From Auriscalpium vulgare (taxonomy: Eukaryota > Basidiomycota > Agaricomycetes > Russulales > Auriscalpiaceae), in contig JAHBBC010000006.1 of NCBI GenBank assembly GCA_019915015.1, positions 682,001 through 746,000 of the forward strand: 64,000 bases of DNA. Reading direction: 5' to 3'. Below are positions 47,253-58,235 of the stretch, piece after piece. The position numbers were made by a program, and so were the translations under genes. The first letter of the stretch is position 1; each line of letters starts with the position of its first letter. The notes beneath the pieces are model-generated. The model did no database searches, had not been told where the DNA came from, and saw only the letters and a program-made list of their open reading frames with translations.

Positions 47253-49287
47253 TCATGCCCCAATGTGAACAAGGGGGACCCAACAATGCAGAGGTATTTC
47301 CTTCCTTCTCATCTCTTTTGTGACAGCTCTGAGAACCTTGGCAGCATCTCTAAAGTCAACTGGCTGATCTGCCCTCTCAAGATGTATAATTCTTTTGTAG
47401 AATATCTCAGCAAAAATAGGGCCAATATCATCATCCATTGCCCACAAGGTCCCAACAATGCCCCTGAATCCACAGAATTGCATACCAGATGCAAGACTAA
47501 TGCCTTCATCAGGAGTATTGTCCTTGTCAACAGCTGCAGTGTGACAAGCAGAGAGAACAGCTAGCTCAGCATTTGGCAAATTGGCTTTCAGAAGATCAAG
47601 TATAGTGAGTCTGGCATTATCATGCAGTTCAAATGATGAATTGAAAGGCTTCTTTGTATCTATATGTCCATGAGAAGCAAAATGGATCCAAGGGAATTTT
47701 GCTAGGCTGTCCATCATAGTACTATGAGTGACTTCACTTCCAGTAAGCTTTTGCACATTGTTGCCCACATTTTCCACAACTTCAATTTCCTCATAAACTT
47801 TTTCCAAAGAGCTTGTGGCTATAGCAAGGATTTTTGGTGTAGTTCCCGTCTCTCTTGCCACAACACCTTCCCTAGCTCTGATGAGTGAGCTAAGGGTTGG
47901 AGTATAAGACTGAATATATTTCTGTGAGAGCTGTTGCTGGTAGATGGTAGAGGTTCCAAATGGTTGTGCTGCATGTATAGGAAGTGAACATAGTTTTCCT
48001 GATAGACACCACCAGATTCTGGAGCCCTTGGGAAGTCTAAGCTCATCTAATTTTTGTAGAATAGGATAGGCAATGCTCTTCCATAGATGAACAAGAATTT
48101 CCTCAATGGTCTTATCCGTATTAGCATTGTCAATTTTTAGGGATGACTGATCCTCTGAAAGTTGTCCAGATTTCAAGCCCTTTGCCAACCAATCAACTAT
48201 ATCATGTACTTTCCCTTTAGGAGTATCTGGCAAGGGCACAACAACAGGATCTAAATCAAGATGATAAAGAATCAAAGCATCTGAACGATATCTTGAATGA
48301 TTGACAAGGATAACAGGGCCCTCTGAAGAAACTCTGGCAATATTTGAGAATGATGCAGGGCTCAGAAATGACTCAAATCCTGCTACATCTTGTATCTCTT
48401 TGACAATCTCATTCCACCTCTCATTGAGCTTCCTCTTTCTTGCCAGCTGATTCTCTTTTGTGTAAATGCTAACAGACTCAAAACCAACAGATCTTGTTGT
48501 TAACTGGTCCAATTGCAAAGTAAAGCTCTCAAACTCATCAGCAAGAACTGTATCTTGTATTTTGAGTTGTTCAATTGGAAATCTATAGTCTTTCATCTTG
48601 GACCACAAAAGTCCTCTGCCTTGTTCCCAAAACTCAACTGCTTGCCTAAACTCACCATTCTCAATGGCCCATGCTACAGCATTTGAGGCTATGTTTGAGA
48701 TGTCCTGAACATTTTGGAAGAAATCCTGAACATCTTGAAAGAAATCCTGCTGCATTTCTGGTGTTGGATATATGGTTAAACATTGCTCAAGCAGAATCAA
48801 AGCCTTCTGATAGGCAGAACTGCAAGACTCATGTTGGTACTGATGAGCAAGTCTCGTCCATTGCAATGTGTATTTCAACCTAGTTGATGCATTGGCATAG
48901 GCATAATCACTGGCTAGGGCAAACTTCTCCCATGCCTTATTTGAATTCTCAGTGCCAAAACTACTCTCTTTGATCAGAAGACAGTGACCAAGACCCTGAA
49001 GGCTATGTATCACACTTGGATGCCCCAGGCTAAATGCATCATATGCTTCTGTAAGAAGTGAGATAGCCTCATCTAGATCTGACATCCTCCTAAGCTGCCT
49101 GAACTGGGCCAACAGTGTATTTGCTAAGTTGTTGAGATGACTTGGATAATCAGGATGATCTGAAGGTCTTAAGCTAATGACCTCTCTTCTTAGCACAATG
49201 ACCTCTTCGTGGGACATTATACCCAGATGCTCAAACTGAGTACTCAGTATACCTGCTAGATTGGCAAGGCTACTTGGGCGATCAGGA
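47253..49287 (-). pseudogene. TPR-CHAT protein, 3' part (CHAT domain), split by copia element
   Basis: C-terminal part of a gene whose N-terminal part is at 58715-60938. It starts inside a TPR unit (HPDRPSSLANLAGILSTQFE), finishes the TPR array (about two units), then has a helical linker (EFWEQGRGLLWSKMKDYR) and a CHAT peptidase domain with candidate catalytic His in HFASHGH and Cys in LSACHTA, ending WVPLVHIGA. CHAT proteins are caspase-like; TPR-CHAT pairs occur in eukaryotic and bacterial defence and death settings (family knowledge). The frame is open to the LTR junction at 49288. The first ATG in this part is 49217, mid-repeat, so this piece is not a natural gene start. No damage other than the insertion is visible. 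Confidence 0.88.
49283..49287. repeat. Target-site duplication of copia element, left copy
   Basis: CAGGA directly before the 5' LTR. The same five bases follow the 3' LTR at 58715-58719. The joined flanks match the repeat unit GATCAGGATGACCAGAAGG seen intact in other TPR units nearby. Confidence 0.93.
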
Positions 49288-49766
49288 TGTTGGAATGAGC
49301 AAGCGCGCCCGCGTCTTCGCTCGGACTTCGGTTTCTTGTCGCGATCAGTTCTTCTTTAATATTCGGGCACCTTCGTATCTCGTGGCTTGTTCTCGATCAC
49401 CCTTTCGGATTTACCTTTCCTCTATCGCGCTTCTGCACAGGTTCCATTCAGTTATGTCTTTAACTCATATGATAAGCACGCCGCATCACTACAGTACTCT
49501 GTTCGTGCCTGCGGTCTCGCACCCGAAACCCCTACTATAAATATGGCCCCTTGTTACAGCGTCACCTCAGACTCTTGCCCGCTATCGTGCGCGAGACTGA
49601 GGTGAGTATTCGGACTCTTACTTATGTTCTTCATTGTGCTCATTCCCTACCTAGTTAGATTGTTTCCTTCTAGGTGAATACAATCAGACTCTTGCCCGCT
49701 ATCGTGCGCGAGACTGAGTTAGATTGTTTCCTTCTAGCCCGCGCACGAGATTGTCTCAAATCTACA
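49288..49766 (+). repeat. 5' LTR of copia element
   Basis: 479 bp starting TGTTGGAATGAGC and ending TCAAATCTACA. Comparing by eye with the 3' LTR, I find one difference (G at 49429, A at 58377). It contains an internal duplication: a 34-bp motif (CAGACTCTTGCCCGCTATCG plus its continuation) near 49568 and again near 49686, each followed at some distance by GTTAGATTGTTTCCTTCTAG. Confidence 0.95.
49536..49543 (+). promoter_or_regulatory. TATA box in 5' LTR
   Basis: TATAAATA in the U3-like half of the LTR, also at 58484-58491 in the 3' LTR. Likely core promoter for retrotransposon transcription. Confidence 0.65.
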
Positions 49767-49781
49767 GGTTATGGGCCCTGC
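49767..49781 (+). promoter_or_regulatory. Primer-binding site (internal initiator Met tRNA type)
   Basis: GGTTATGGGCCCTGC begins immediately after the LTR. It is complementary to the anticodon region of eukaryotic initiator Met tRNA (GGGCCCAUAACC), the half-tRNA priming mode known from Drosophila copia, and not to the tRNA 3' end. Confidence 0.7.
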
Positions 49782-49815
49782 CTAGCCTCTGCTATTTTGC
49801 TGCCACTCCGTTACC

Positions 49816-52050
49816 ATGTCCGCTATTGCCATCGACTCCCTCCCATCCGCGATCCCGAAGCTCGATGCTAAGGGCTACAACTGGGCCATCTGGTCGACCC
49901 GTTTTGAGGTCGCCGTGGCCGCGAAGGACAAGTGGGGTCACTTCGACGGCACTGTCACGCGCCCTGTCCCTGCCGACGCAGCTGCTCCAACGGACGACGA
50001 GACCACAGCCATGCAGGCGTGGGACAAGGACGAGCGCACCGCGAAGTCTCTCTTGACGCAGCGACTTCCCGACTCGACTATTGTTAGGCTGAAGAAGCTC
50101 GCAACCGTTGCGCTGCAGTGGGCCGCACTCGTGCAGGAGTACACCGTAAAGGGGGCGTATGCTCAGACGGACCTGCGCAAGCAGTTCCTGGGCTCTCGAT
50201 GCCCGAACGAGGGCGATGTCCGCCAGTTCCTTGACGACCTGCGCACAAAGCGTGAGGAGTTGGCCGCTGTCGGCGTTGACATCGAAGACGCCGATTATCG
50301 CTCTACCATACTCTCGTCACTGCCTAACTATCTGTCCAACTTCGCCTCGTCGCAGCTCGCAGCTGTATCCCTCATCTCCCCATCCATTTCCGTCGAGCCC
50401 GACACCCTCGCCATGCTCATCGGCAACGAGTACGAGCGCCAGAAGTCGAAGCGCGGCCGCGGGTTCAGATCGGGAGCGCCGTCGAACACCGACGAGGCTC
50501 TTGCAGCAACACCGAGCAGAGGGCGATGGGAGCAGAAGCCGCGCGGTGTGTGCTGGAACTGCGGCGAAGCCGGCCACTTCAAGGACAAGTGCCCGAAGCC
50601 CCCGAAGCCGTCTAGCTCCGGCAGCACAGGCGACAAGCCAAAGCAGGCCGCCAATGCTGTGGAGGAAGCCAACGACTCGGATGGCGACGAAGCATGGGCT
50701 GTCGATGTCGAGGTGCGCCTACGCCGCGATGGTCTTCTCGAGTACGCCAATTCGGATGTCGGCTCGATGCCGGCTCTGGAGAGCGTGTCGTCCGACAATA
50801 GCAACTCGGAGGGCGACGACGACGGCACCGGAGACTGGTTCTCCGAAGTTGACGAGCAGGAGGTGCCGGATGTCGAGGAGGATGTGTCGTCGAATGCTGA
50901 ATGGTCAGATGTCGGCGCCGTGTCGGTGGATGAGGCCTTCGAGCTTGTCCAAGGTGTTGACAACCTAGAAGCCGCGGAGACGGCGGCGCACGTCAGCGCA
51001 GCGCGCGCGCGACAAGGCCCCGGTGCGGGAGCTTTACGACTCCGGCACGACGCGGCACATATCCCCTTACCGCGACAACTTCGAGAACTTCTCGGAGATC
51101 CCCCAAAGCACTTCACGGCGGCAAACCAGCAGGGTTTCGACGCGACGGGCACCGGTGACTTGGTCATTGAGGTGCCGAACGGGTGGGATGCGACCAAGCT
51201 TCGGCTCACGGAGGTGTTGTACTCTCCCGAGGTGGGATACACCCTCGTTTCCATCGGCCGCCTGGACGAGCAAGGTTATTCAGTGACCTTTGCTGATGGC
51301 AAGTGCACTATTCACGCACCTGGCAATGGCGAGAAGGTTGGCGAGATCTCGCGATCTTCGAAAGGGCTGTATCGCGTCGAGCTCGACGGCGAGCACGCCA
51401 ACGCGGTGGTGGAAACTGTCACGGTCATGGAGCTGCACCGGCGGATGGGCCACATCGCGCCGAGCATCGCGCAGCGCCTGGTGAAGGAAGGGTTTGTCAC
51501 CGGAGTCAAGCTAGACACATCAACGGACGAGCCTACCTTCTGCGAGTCTTGCGTCTATGCAAAGGCGACACGCAAGCCGGTGCCGAAGCAGCGCGAGGGC
51601 GAGCGTGCGAAGGAATTCGCGGCGGAGGTGCACAGCGACCTCTGGGGGCCGTCGCCAGTTGCAACGAAGGCCGGACGGCGCTACTACGTGTCGTTTACAG
51701 ATGATATGACCCGCCACACCTCCCTCTACCTCTTACGCTCCAAAGACGAGACCTTCAGCGCCTACAAATCATTCGAGGCTTGGTGCGTAACGCAGCACAA
51801 GGCCCGCGTGCAGGTGTTGCATTCCGACCGCGGTGGCGAGTACCTGGGGAAGGAATTCATTCTTCACCTCCAGAAGGCAGGCACGACGCAGAAACTCACC
51901 GTGCACGACACGCCGCAGCACAACGGCGTCGCGGAGCGCCTCAATCGCACGCTGGTTGAGAAGGTTCGTGCTCTGCTGCACGCTAGTGGCCTGCCAAAGT
52001 TTCTCTGGGGCGAGGCCATCCACCACGCGGTCTGGTTGAAGAACCGCTAG
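49816..52050 (+). pseudogene. copia gag-pol, 5' part (gag, protease remnant, integrase)
   Basis: Starts MSAIAIDSLPSAIPKLDAKG (copia gag start). The CCHC knuckle CWNCGEAGHFKDKC lies near residue 246 (50551-50592). The integrase has a zinc domain (ELHRRMGH ... CESC) and a DDE core: HSDLWG (about residue 608), HSDRGGEY, and NGVAERLNRT. The protease motif LYDSGTTRHIS (51029-51061) is not in this frame. It lies in the +1 frame between two compensating indels, in the GCGCGCGCG run near 51005 and the CCCCC run near 51102. The long frame is therefore open but skips the protease active site. The frame ends at TAG 52048-52050, the first three bases of the hAT insertion. The chain resumes at 55953. Confidence 0.9.
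52040..52047. repeat. Target-site duplication of hAT element, left copy
   Basis: AGAACCGC, an 8-bp duplication as expected for hAT insertion. The right copy is at 55945-55952. Confidence 0.95.
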
Positions 52051-52064
52051 TGTTTTGCATGGGT
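52048..52064 (+). repeat. hAT left terminal inverted repeat
   Basis: TAGTGTTTTGCATGGGT, matching the canonical hAT end TAG-N-GTTTTGCA. Confidence 0.9.
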
Positions 52065-52206
52065 AAACCCTTGGGTGTCCAAGGGCTTACCCACACCCGT
52101 ACCCGCGGCGGGTCTCACCCGTGGCACACGGGTACGGGTATCGCTCGGGTCATACGGGTACACGGGTACAACGGGTAATTTCATGGGTATTGTACAATAA
52201 TGTAAG

Positions 52207-55200
52207 CTAGTCCGAGTCCACTGTAATGTAGCCACCGCGAATCCGGTCCCAACCCTCCGGAAGTTCTGTTTCTTCTTCTTCTTCTTTGAGTTCTGGAAGC
52301 AATGTGACAGCGTGAAGATCTGTGTCCTTTATCATCCCCAGAGGAACCCATGCCCCAATGCAGAGAAGGGCACGCGTGCTCTGCGCCGATAACCGGTTGC
52401 GTACATGAGACAGCAACAAGCGGCCCTTGCTGAAAGCGCGCTCGACGTCCACGGAAGTTGCTGAAAAATGTACAATGAGCTCAAGCACACGAAAAATAAC
52501 TTTGTGCGACGCACCTGGAATTGTTAGATAGTCCAGGGCCATACGAGACAGCCGTGGCCACACAGCTGCCTTGGTTGTCCACCACTTAAGCACATCCTCG
52601 ACGTGCTCGCAGTCGGTGATGAGGTAGGCGTCCAGTTCGTCTCGCAGTTGGGCACGCTTTGGTGCGGATAGGGAAGGGAGGTTGTCAAAAATATTAACGG
52701 ATGTCTGGCAACGTCAGATGTCAGTAAGAATTGTAAGTATGCGGCGCCCGCAGCTTGGTAACGCACCGGAGCAGGACCGTCCAGCTCCTCAATCTCTGCG
52801 TCCGACTCATCTCCAAGCGAAAGGTAAGCGTAGGATCGATCAAACTCGGCGCGCACAATTGATGCGGCAGCCTCAATCCACTCGGCCTCCCAACGCACGG
52901 TCTTGAAGTAATTGAGCTTATGGCGCGGGTGTAAGACTGGAGAAACACATTTGAGTAACTAGAAGCTGCTGTCATCGTGAAGTGAACACACCCATCGCAA
53001 TTCTATAGACCTCGGAAGAGTCTGTGAGGCTGTAATAGCGGTTGAGGGTTTTCTTGGCTAGCCCCAAAGCCGCCCGAATGGACGCGTTGAATTGCGTTGA
53101 CAATGACTGTGTTGACAGAACCTGATCGATGTGATCCATAGCGGGGATCACCATCGAGAGGTTGGGAGTTCCGCGCGAGAAGAAAAGTGTGGCATGCTTG
53201 AGGATCTAGACAAATGCCAGTAAGTTGCAAGAGCTTCATTCCAGGGGACAGAAGACACGCGCCTTCAAAACATCGCACAGCTGCTTTACAATGTCCCACT
53301 CCTCGTCTGCCAGCTCGTAGGATCGCAAGTCAGAACCCTTCTCCCCCGAGATTATGTCGATGGCAGCTTGGTATGTTGAGTTCCACCGCGTGGAAACGTC
53401 ACGCGGCATGATACGTTCCTTGAGGCCCTTCTCGCGAAGAATATCATACCAACGAGGAAGATGCTTGGTGGTTGATTTTGAAGGCGAGTTTGCGCAGCTG
53501 TGTGTAGCCATGGTGACGCCTCTGTACGGAATGAGCAAAATTTACCACGCACCTTAACAAGAGCAAGTCGCACAGGGCGCACTTCCTCAGCCAGATTCTT
53601 CAACTCCTCTTCATCCAGTTCATCCATTTCATCTACCCATCCGTCAATATCATCGTTGTCGTCGTCGCCTGGCAGGGCGCCGCTTTGCGCCTCTGAGAGC
53701 AACTCTTCCATGTCAAGCCCATCCGCAAGATCACGGAGTTCTTGCTCAGCGGCATCCAAGGCAGCGTCGGCCTTGCTCTTTGGTACGTCGAATTGACGCA
53801 GCAGCTGCTTGGCAACAAGATTGACTACATGAAGGAAACACCATGTTCGGTTGGCCTGGCCAGGGAAGCCTTCCAAGATTGCGGCAAGCTCCTTGAGAAG
53901 TGAGTCATTATTCGTGGCATTATCGCACGTTATACTGAGGATCTGTCTTGTCTTCAGTCCAGGTTATCTCGGACTCGGAGGGTCCGTTTAGCGGCGTACC
54001 TTGTTCTCAATACCAAACTCCTCCAAGACATTAGCAAACATAATGGCCATATTGAGCCCGGAGTGCGACTGGTGAGTGAATGATGCGTGTCAGGCCACGC
54101 TCTGATTTCTATGCAACAGATGACGGACCTTTGCAAGTTCAACAACGTCAAGCAAGAAGCTCACTGGGACGCCTTCAGACTCAAAGTGGACCGCGATCGC
54201 AATGAACGCTCGGTGGTTAGGGGACGACCACGCGTCGGTCGTGAAATTGAGGGCCCCATCATAGTCCTAGAAAGGTGCGTTGTGCGTTCACATTGCCAGG
54301 TATAAGCACTGACGGGCATTGTGGAACGCACCTGGAGCATCTTCGCGATGCGCTTGCGTGCGTTCACGAAGACTTTTCGCACATCCCGCGACACCGTCGA
54401 CACGGAGGGTATGTAGTACTCCGGACGCCCCGTCTTCATCAACACATTGAATCCGCGGTCAGCTACCACACTGAATGGCCGCTGGTTCTCAGCCACCCAA
54501 CGTACAATTTCAGCTCTGTGAATTGACGTCAACACACGCCAATTGCATCGAGTAGCACCGTGGCACATACCGTGTTTCCGTCTTGGTGTGCTGCCGATGA
54601 GAGTACGTGATCTTGCTCTTACCCTTCCTCTCGAATGCCGCAGTAATTGTACCGTCGCGTAGCAGGGGTGTTGTGACGTTGGCTCGCGCATACGCGTGTG
54701 TATCAGCCTTCTTCCCAGCCAGCCACGCCTCATGTCCCCAGCAAGACTTGACATGTTTCACCATGTTTCCGCTCGACGTTGCGTCCTTGCTGCCAAGATA
54801 ACGGCGGATAGACTTCTTGCAGCCTTTCCCCATGCATCGGAAGGCGTGGAATCGACCGTACTTTGCATCGTGGCCAATCTCAGGGTCCGGTGAAAAAATG
54901 CGTAAATGTACGAGGTCCAGCGTTTCTTCATCCGTTCTAAAAACATGTTAGGTTTACTGATGATTGCTCTGTTATGTAGATGACTCACCAAGCTCAGCCT
55001 CCGCGTCCTCAGCCGCTTCCTCCACCTCGCTCTCCTCCTCCGGCTCGTCAACATCTTCAATGATTCGATTCCCGCGAGGCGTTCCTCCACGGGAGCCCGC
55101 ATCCGAATCCTCGTCTTCGACTTCCTCCACCGATGTCCGGCGCGTGGGGTGTGCAATCGGAGGGCGTGCAACCGGCCTCGAAGGAGCAGGACGCGGTGCG

Positions 55201-55400
55201 GTGGCACTGGGAGCAGTGCCGGTAGGGGTGGACTTCGCGCGCTTTGGAGCTTGCTCTCGCACTGGAGAGCGCGACGCGCGTCGCTTTTGAGTGGCTTGAG
55301 TTGATTGAGCGGTCTCACGTTCAGGGGATCGAGCAGAACGAGAAGAACGGGCCTTGCGGGCGGTTGCACCACCGGTACGTTGCTTCGAAGAATTAGCCAT
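52207..55400 (-). CDS. hAT-family transposase with BED zinc finger
   Basis: Cut-and-paste transposase. Starts MANSSKQRTGGATARKARSS, a basic/Ser-rich then acidic disordered N-terminus. The BED-type finger is around 54835-54740 (CMGKGC ... HVKSC). The RNase-H-like catalytic core has candidate DDE residues: Asp in LNFTTDAWSS (about 54235), Asp in SITCDNATNND (about 53930) and Glu in SVDVERAFS (about 52440). WCFLHVVNLVA fits the conserved C-x2-H. The C-terminal dimerisation region is ATSVDVERAFSKGRLLLSHV then RNRLSAQSTRALLCIGAW. About ten exons with short introns; parts lie at 55400-54980, 54940-54580, 54510-54320, 54275-54160, 53900-53550, 53440-53265, 53195-52985, 52930-52770 and 52705-52207 (boundaries approximate). 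I see no stop or frameshift in conserved blocks, so it may encode an active enzyme. Confidence 0.85.
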
Positions 55401-55927
55401 GGTCTGTTAGGGATTTTTGCAGGGAAGTTGTGAAGCTTGTCGGAGGCGCATCGCTCCTTATGAATGCCTGGACAACAATGACTTAATTTTGGTAGCTTTG
55501 CCGTGTCTGTGGTGGCTCGATGAGCAGGTCCGCTTTGCAAATACTCGTGACTGCAATGCCGCGCACTCATTTCTCCACCAGCTATCTATTGTGATGCGGC
55601 TGCATTGTGACGAACCGGGTTATTGTAGAGGGCAATACGAGTAGTGAATCAGCGCGAGTGGGCCCTTGCTATGTCACAGGCCGCCGCGTTGCGCGTCCGT
55701 ACAACAGTATTGCATACACGGTGTGCTGCTTGCGCTGCGCGCATTCAAGGACTCAAGTATCTACATGTGCAATAGAAAGAACCGTTCCGGTGTCAGATGT
55801 GCTCAAACAATTACCGTCCCCTCCTGCTTTTGTGGCCACGGGTGTCCACGGTTCTCGGGTGCCGATGGTAGCGACCCGTACCCGTACCCATGGATACCCA
55901 TACCCGTGACCCGCACGGGTTGGCTGT

Positions 55928-55944
55928 ACCCTTGCAAAACACTA
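55928..55944 (-). repeat. hAT right terminal inverted repeat
   Basis: Reads ACCCTTGCAAAACACTA on the plus strand, the inverse of the left end with one mismatch. Followed at once by the second AGAACCGC. Confidence 0.9.
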
Positions 55945-55952
55945 AGAACCGC
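55945..55952. repeat. Target-site duplication of hAT element, right copy
   Basis: AGAACCGC. The copia reading frame resumes right after it (TSTRALDGMTPHEALTGRKP). Confidence 0.95.
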
Positions 55953-58228
55953 ACGTCGACTCGCGCACTCGACGGCATGACGCCGCACGAGGCGCTCACC
56001 GGACGCAAGCCCGACCTCAGCGGGGTGCGCGAGTGGGGCTGCCGCGTCTGGGTGCACGACGCGCGGGGGTCGAAGCTTGATCCGCGTGCGAGGGAAGGCC
56101 GCTGGCTGGGTTTCGACGACTCGTCAAAGGGCGCGCGGGTGTACTGGCCGTCGACGAAGACCGTCACTGTCGAGCGGAACGTGTATTTTGATGACACTCG
56201 CGCAGCTGCCGTTCGTCTCGAGGGGAGCACGACACTGACTACGTGTTAGTCCAACAGAACGAGACGACGCCAGCGCACGACGCACCTGCACCTGCCAGCT
56301 CTCCTCAGCCGTCTTCCAGCTCGTCCCCAGCTCCCCAGCCCGCGCCAACAGCGCTGCCCGTCGATCCTACGCTCTTGAATGCGCCGCGAGCCCGTCGTGT
56401 TCGAGTGCCGTCGCAGTACGTCCGTGACTTGCGCAGCGGTGTTGGGCGCTCTTCTGCGCGGCCGTCCGACGCTCTTTTCGCTCGTGGTCTTCAGGTACCA
56501 GAGGAGGCGACACAGGGGAGTGGTGTGCACGTCAAGGGGGAGCAAGAGGGCAGCAGCGGGGCAGCGAGGGACGTCGACGACGCGGTTGTCATGGTGGAAG
56601 AGGGCGACATCGAGGCGCTCGAGTATGCGCTGGCAGCGGAAATTGCCGACGCCGAAGCGCTGGAACCTCGCACGCTTGCAGAGGCTCGTCGACGCCCCGA
56701 CTGGCCGCTCTGGGAGGCCGCCATTCGCGAGGAACTGGACACTCTCGACAAGGCCGGCACCTGGACGCTCGAGCAGCCGCCCCCAGATGCCAACATCGTC
56801 GGTTCCAAGTGGGTTTTCAAGGCGAAAAAGGATGCCGCAGGCCACGTCGTCCGCTACAAAGCCCGGCTTGTCGCGCAAGGCTTCAGTCAAGTCCCAGGCG
56901 TCGACTATTTCGACACGTACGCACCCGTCGCAAAGCTCCCGTCAGTCCGCACGGTCCTCGCACTCACAGCGCGCCGTGATCTCGAACTTCACCAAGTTGA
57001 CATCAAGGGCGCATACCTCAATGGTGATCTCACGACACGCGAAGTCATATACATGCACCACCCGCCGGGATACGCACCCGCCGATGCCGCAGGACGCGTT
57101 CCTCGTCTCCGCAAGACCCTCTACGGCCTCAAGCAGTCGGGCCGGCGCTGGTACCAGAAGCTGACGAGCATTTTCGTCGACGCGATGGGCTTGACCCGTT
57201 GCGTTGTCGACCAGGCTGTCTACTTCCGGCGCGCCGGCGCTTCGCTTCTCGTCATCGTCGTGCACGTCGACGACTGCACTATCGCAGCAACGTCGGAGGA
57301 GCTGGTGAAGGAATTCAAGCGGGAGTTGGGCAAGCACGTCGAGGTCACGGATCTCGGCGAGTTGCATTGGATGCTAGGTATTGAGGTGAAGCGCGACCGC
57401 GATGCGCGCTCGATTCACCTTTCGCAGCGTTCCTACATCGACTCTATCATCCGCCGCTACGGTTTTGAAGACCTGAAGCCCGTCTCCACGCCCATGGACA
57501 CCCAGGTCCACCTTTCGACATCCGACTCGCCGACCTCGACCGCCGACTACGCTGCCATGCGCGACGTGCCGTACCGCGAAGCCGTTGGAGCGCTTATGTA
57601 CGCCTCGCTCGCCACCCGTCCCGACATCTCGTTCGCCGTCACGACTCTCTCTCGCTTCTCGAACAACCCCGGCCCGGCGCACTGGAACGCTGTCAAGCGC
57701 GTCTTCCGCTACCTCAAGGGCACGCAGAGCTTGTGGCTCTCATACGGCGGGATGGAGAAAGAGTTGCTGGGGTACGCGGACGCTGATGGGAACATGGCGG
57801 AGGACAGACACGCTATCTCCGGATACGCGTTTCTGATAGATGGTGGAGCCGTGTCATGGAGCTCGAAGCGCCAAGAGATTATTGCGCTGTCGACTACCGA
57901 GAGTGAGTATGTTGCTGCCACACACGCAGCAAAGGAGGCCTTGTGGCTTCGCAGTTTCCTTGCAGAGATCTTCACGCCCATTTCCAATCCCACGACACTC
58001 TTCTCCGACAATCAGTCCGCCATCGCGCTCACGCAGGACCATCAGTATCACGCCCGAACCAAGCACATTGATATCCGCTTTCATTTCATCCGCTGGATCG
58101 TCGAAGAGGGCAAGCTCCGCCTTGTCTACTGCCCCACTGACGACATGGTCGCCGACTCGCTTACCAAAGCCCTGCCTTCCGCCAAGGTCAAGCACTTCGC
58201 CGCCGAGCTTGGACTGCGTGCGGCTTGA
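55953..58228 (+). pseudogene. copia gag-pol, 3' part (integrase end, RT, RNase H)
   Basis: Continues the integrase C-terminus (LDGMTPHEALTGRKPDLSGV, then EGRWLGFDDSSKGARVYWP). Near 56225 one base is missing in the GGGG run: the frame with VRLEGS ends at TAG 56247, and the pol frame continues one phase off as HDTDYVLVQQNE. The reverse transcriptase has KWVFKAKKDAAGHVVRYKAR, DIKGAYLNGDL and a VHVDD catalytic box. RNase H has YADADGNMAEDRHAISGY, STTESEYVA and DNQSAIALTQDH. The chain ends GLRAA-TGA at 58226-58228, overlapping the polypurine tract. Apart from the frameshift the domains look complete. Confidence 0.9.
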
Positions 58229-58235
58229 GGGGGAG
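58227..58235 (+). promoter_or_regulatory. Polypurine tract
   Basis: GAGGGGGAG immediately 5' of the 3' LTR, the expected plus-strand priming site. It overlaps the last two bases of the pol stop codon. Confidence 0.8.

Larger units (their letters stand above)
52048..55944 (-). mobile_element. hAT DNA transposon, complete, nested in copia
   Basis: 3897 bp bounded by terminal inverted repeats: TAGTGTTTTGCATGGGT at the left, and the inverted right end TAGTGTTTTGCAAGGGT (one mismatch in 17). It has a perfect 8-bp target duplication and a multi-exon transposase on the minus strand. Both subterminal regions (52062-52190 and 55845-55935) are packed with CGGGTAC/ACCCGTACCC-type motifs, probably transposase binding sites. 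It interrupts copia integrase just after the codons for AVWLKNR. Confidence 0.96.

Noticed and set aside
55890..56249. Separate small gene at the right hAT boundary
   Set aside because: It begins inside the hAT subterminal repeats and continues as the copia integrase C-terminus, so it is the resumed pol frame.
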